This document shows, piece by piece, positions 63,955-64,000 of a stretch of 64,000 bases of DNA (positions are counted from its first letter, which is position 1; each line of letters begins with the position of its first letter). The notes under the pieces were generated by a model that was given only the letters and a program-made list of their open reading frames with translations, did no database searches and was not told where the DNA came from. Where the stretch lies: NCBI GenBank assembly GCA_947561715.1, contig OX387199.1, positions 12,281,001-12,345,000 of the forward strand. The letters run 5' to 3'. The position numbers and the translations under genes are program-made. This DNA is from Ascidia mentula (Eukaryota > Chordata > Ascidiacea > Phlebobranchia > Ascidiidae).

Positions 63955-64000
63955 TTTGCGTTTGCGGTTGCACAACGTATGTAACTATGCGCTTTCAGCA

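Larger units (their letters stand above)
46988..64000. repeat. 138-bp satellite array, right part (123 monomers plus partial)
   Basis: Same satellite, same orientation. It starts at monomer base 1 and the window ends at monomer base 46, so the array continues beyond the right edge. It holds 123 full monomers with a net -7 bp: one 139-bp, six 137-bp and one 136-bp unit. This tally equals the length difference exactly, which supports the indel inventory being complete. Class content is that of domain II: many S-class monomers with A at position 22 and repeated runs ending in the 137-bp T-class monomer. No non-satellite stretch was seen. Confidence 0.98.

Noticed and set aside
1-64000. CRISPR array
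   Set aside because: Repeats are contiguous 138-bp units with no unique spacers, and the variation is substitution within units.
1-64000. Transposon, LTR element, tRNA, rRNA or other non-satellite insertion
   Set aside because: Monomer phase is continuous from end to end once the 35 small length variants are counted, so there is no room for an insertion other than the 200 N.
1-64000. Naming the species or satellite family
   Set aside because: I do not recognise the 138-bp sequence. Composition and structure suggest a eukaryote, perhaps an invertebrate, but nothing in the window identifies it.

Overview
The whole window is one satellite DNA array. I see no gene, RNA gene, transposon or unique sequence anywhere in it. 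The repeat unit is 138 bp, about 35.5% G+C, always head to tail in the same orientation. From base 1 to the end I count 462 complete monomers plus a 46-nt partial one, interrupted only by a run of 200 N at 46788-46987. Monomer numbering here starts at base 1 of the window (ACTGAG...). The monomer has one HindIII site (101-106), an A6-TA-T8 tract (79-94) with a 14-bp palindrome (79-92), and a nearly invariant block at 39-55.

Organism: a large, hierarchically organised A+T-rich satellite and a 200-N scaffold gap indicate a eukaryotic nuclear chromosome assembled from long reads, probably centromeric or pericentromeric heterochromatin. The monomer holds 5 CpG against about 4.3 expected, so there is no sign of methylation-driven CpG loss. 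That fits many invertebrates better than vertebrates, but I do not recognise the family and cannot name the species.

Layout: monomers fall into classes set by about 17 linked sites. I call the classes by bases 1-6: S (ACTGAG), R (ATTGCG), T (TTTGCG), M (AATGAG), L (ATTGCT), P (ATTGCC). Their order repeats at several scales. Domain I (1 to about 33.9 kb) has 690-bp pentamers, 6/7-mers (829 and 967 bp), an 11-mer tandem duplication (1518 bp), 17- and 19-monomer spacings, and a 43-monomer block (1-5936) copied almost perfectly at 27473-33408. Domain II (about 33.9-64 kb) has a class with A at position 22 (CACAAAGTATG), found only from 36.3 to 62.9 kb. It forms a 276-bp dimer array at 41.96-44.44 kb, and a roughly 11-kb super-repeat runs three times (anchors 37959, 49195, 60506).

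Long open frames on both strands (up to 1873 codons) follow from 138 being divisible by 3 and from two stop-free frames in the consensus; they are not genes. The window is most informative about satellite evolution: unequal exchange at several unit sizes, single-monomer conversion, an indel hot spot, and an assembly gap whose true length is probably zero.
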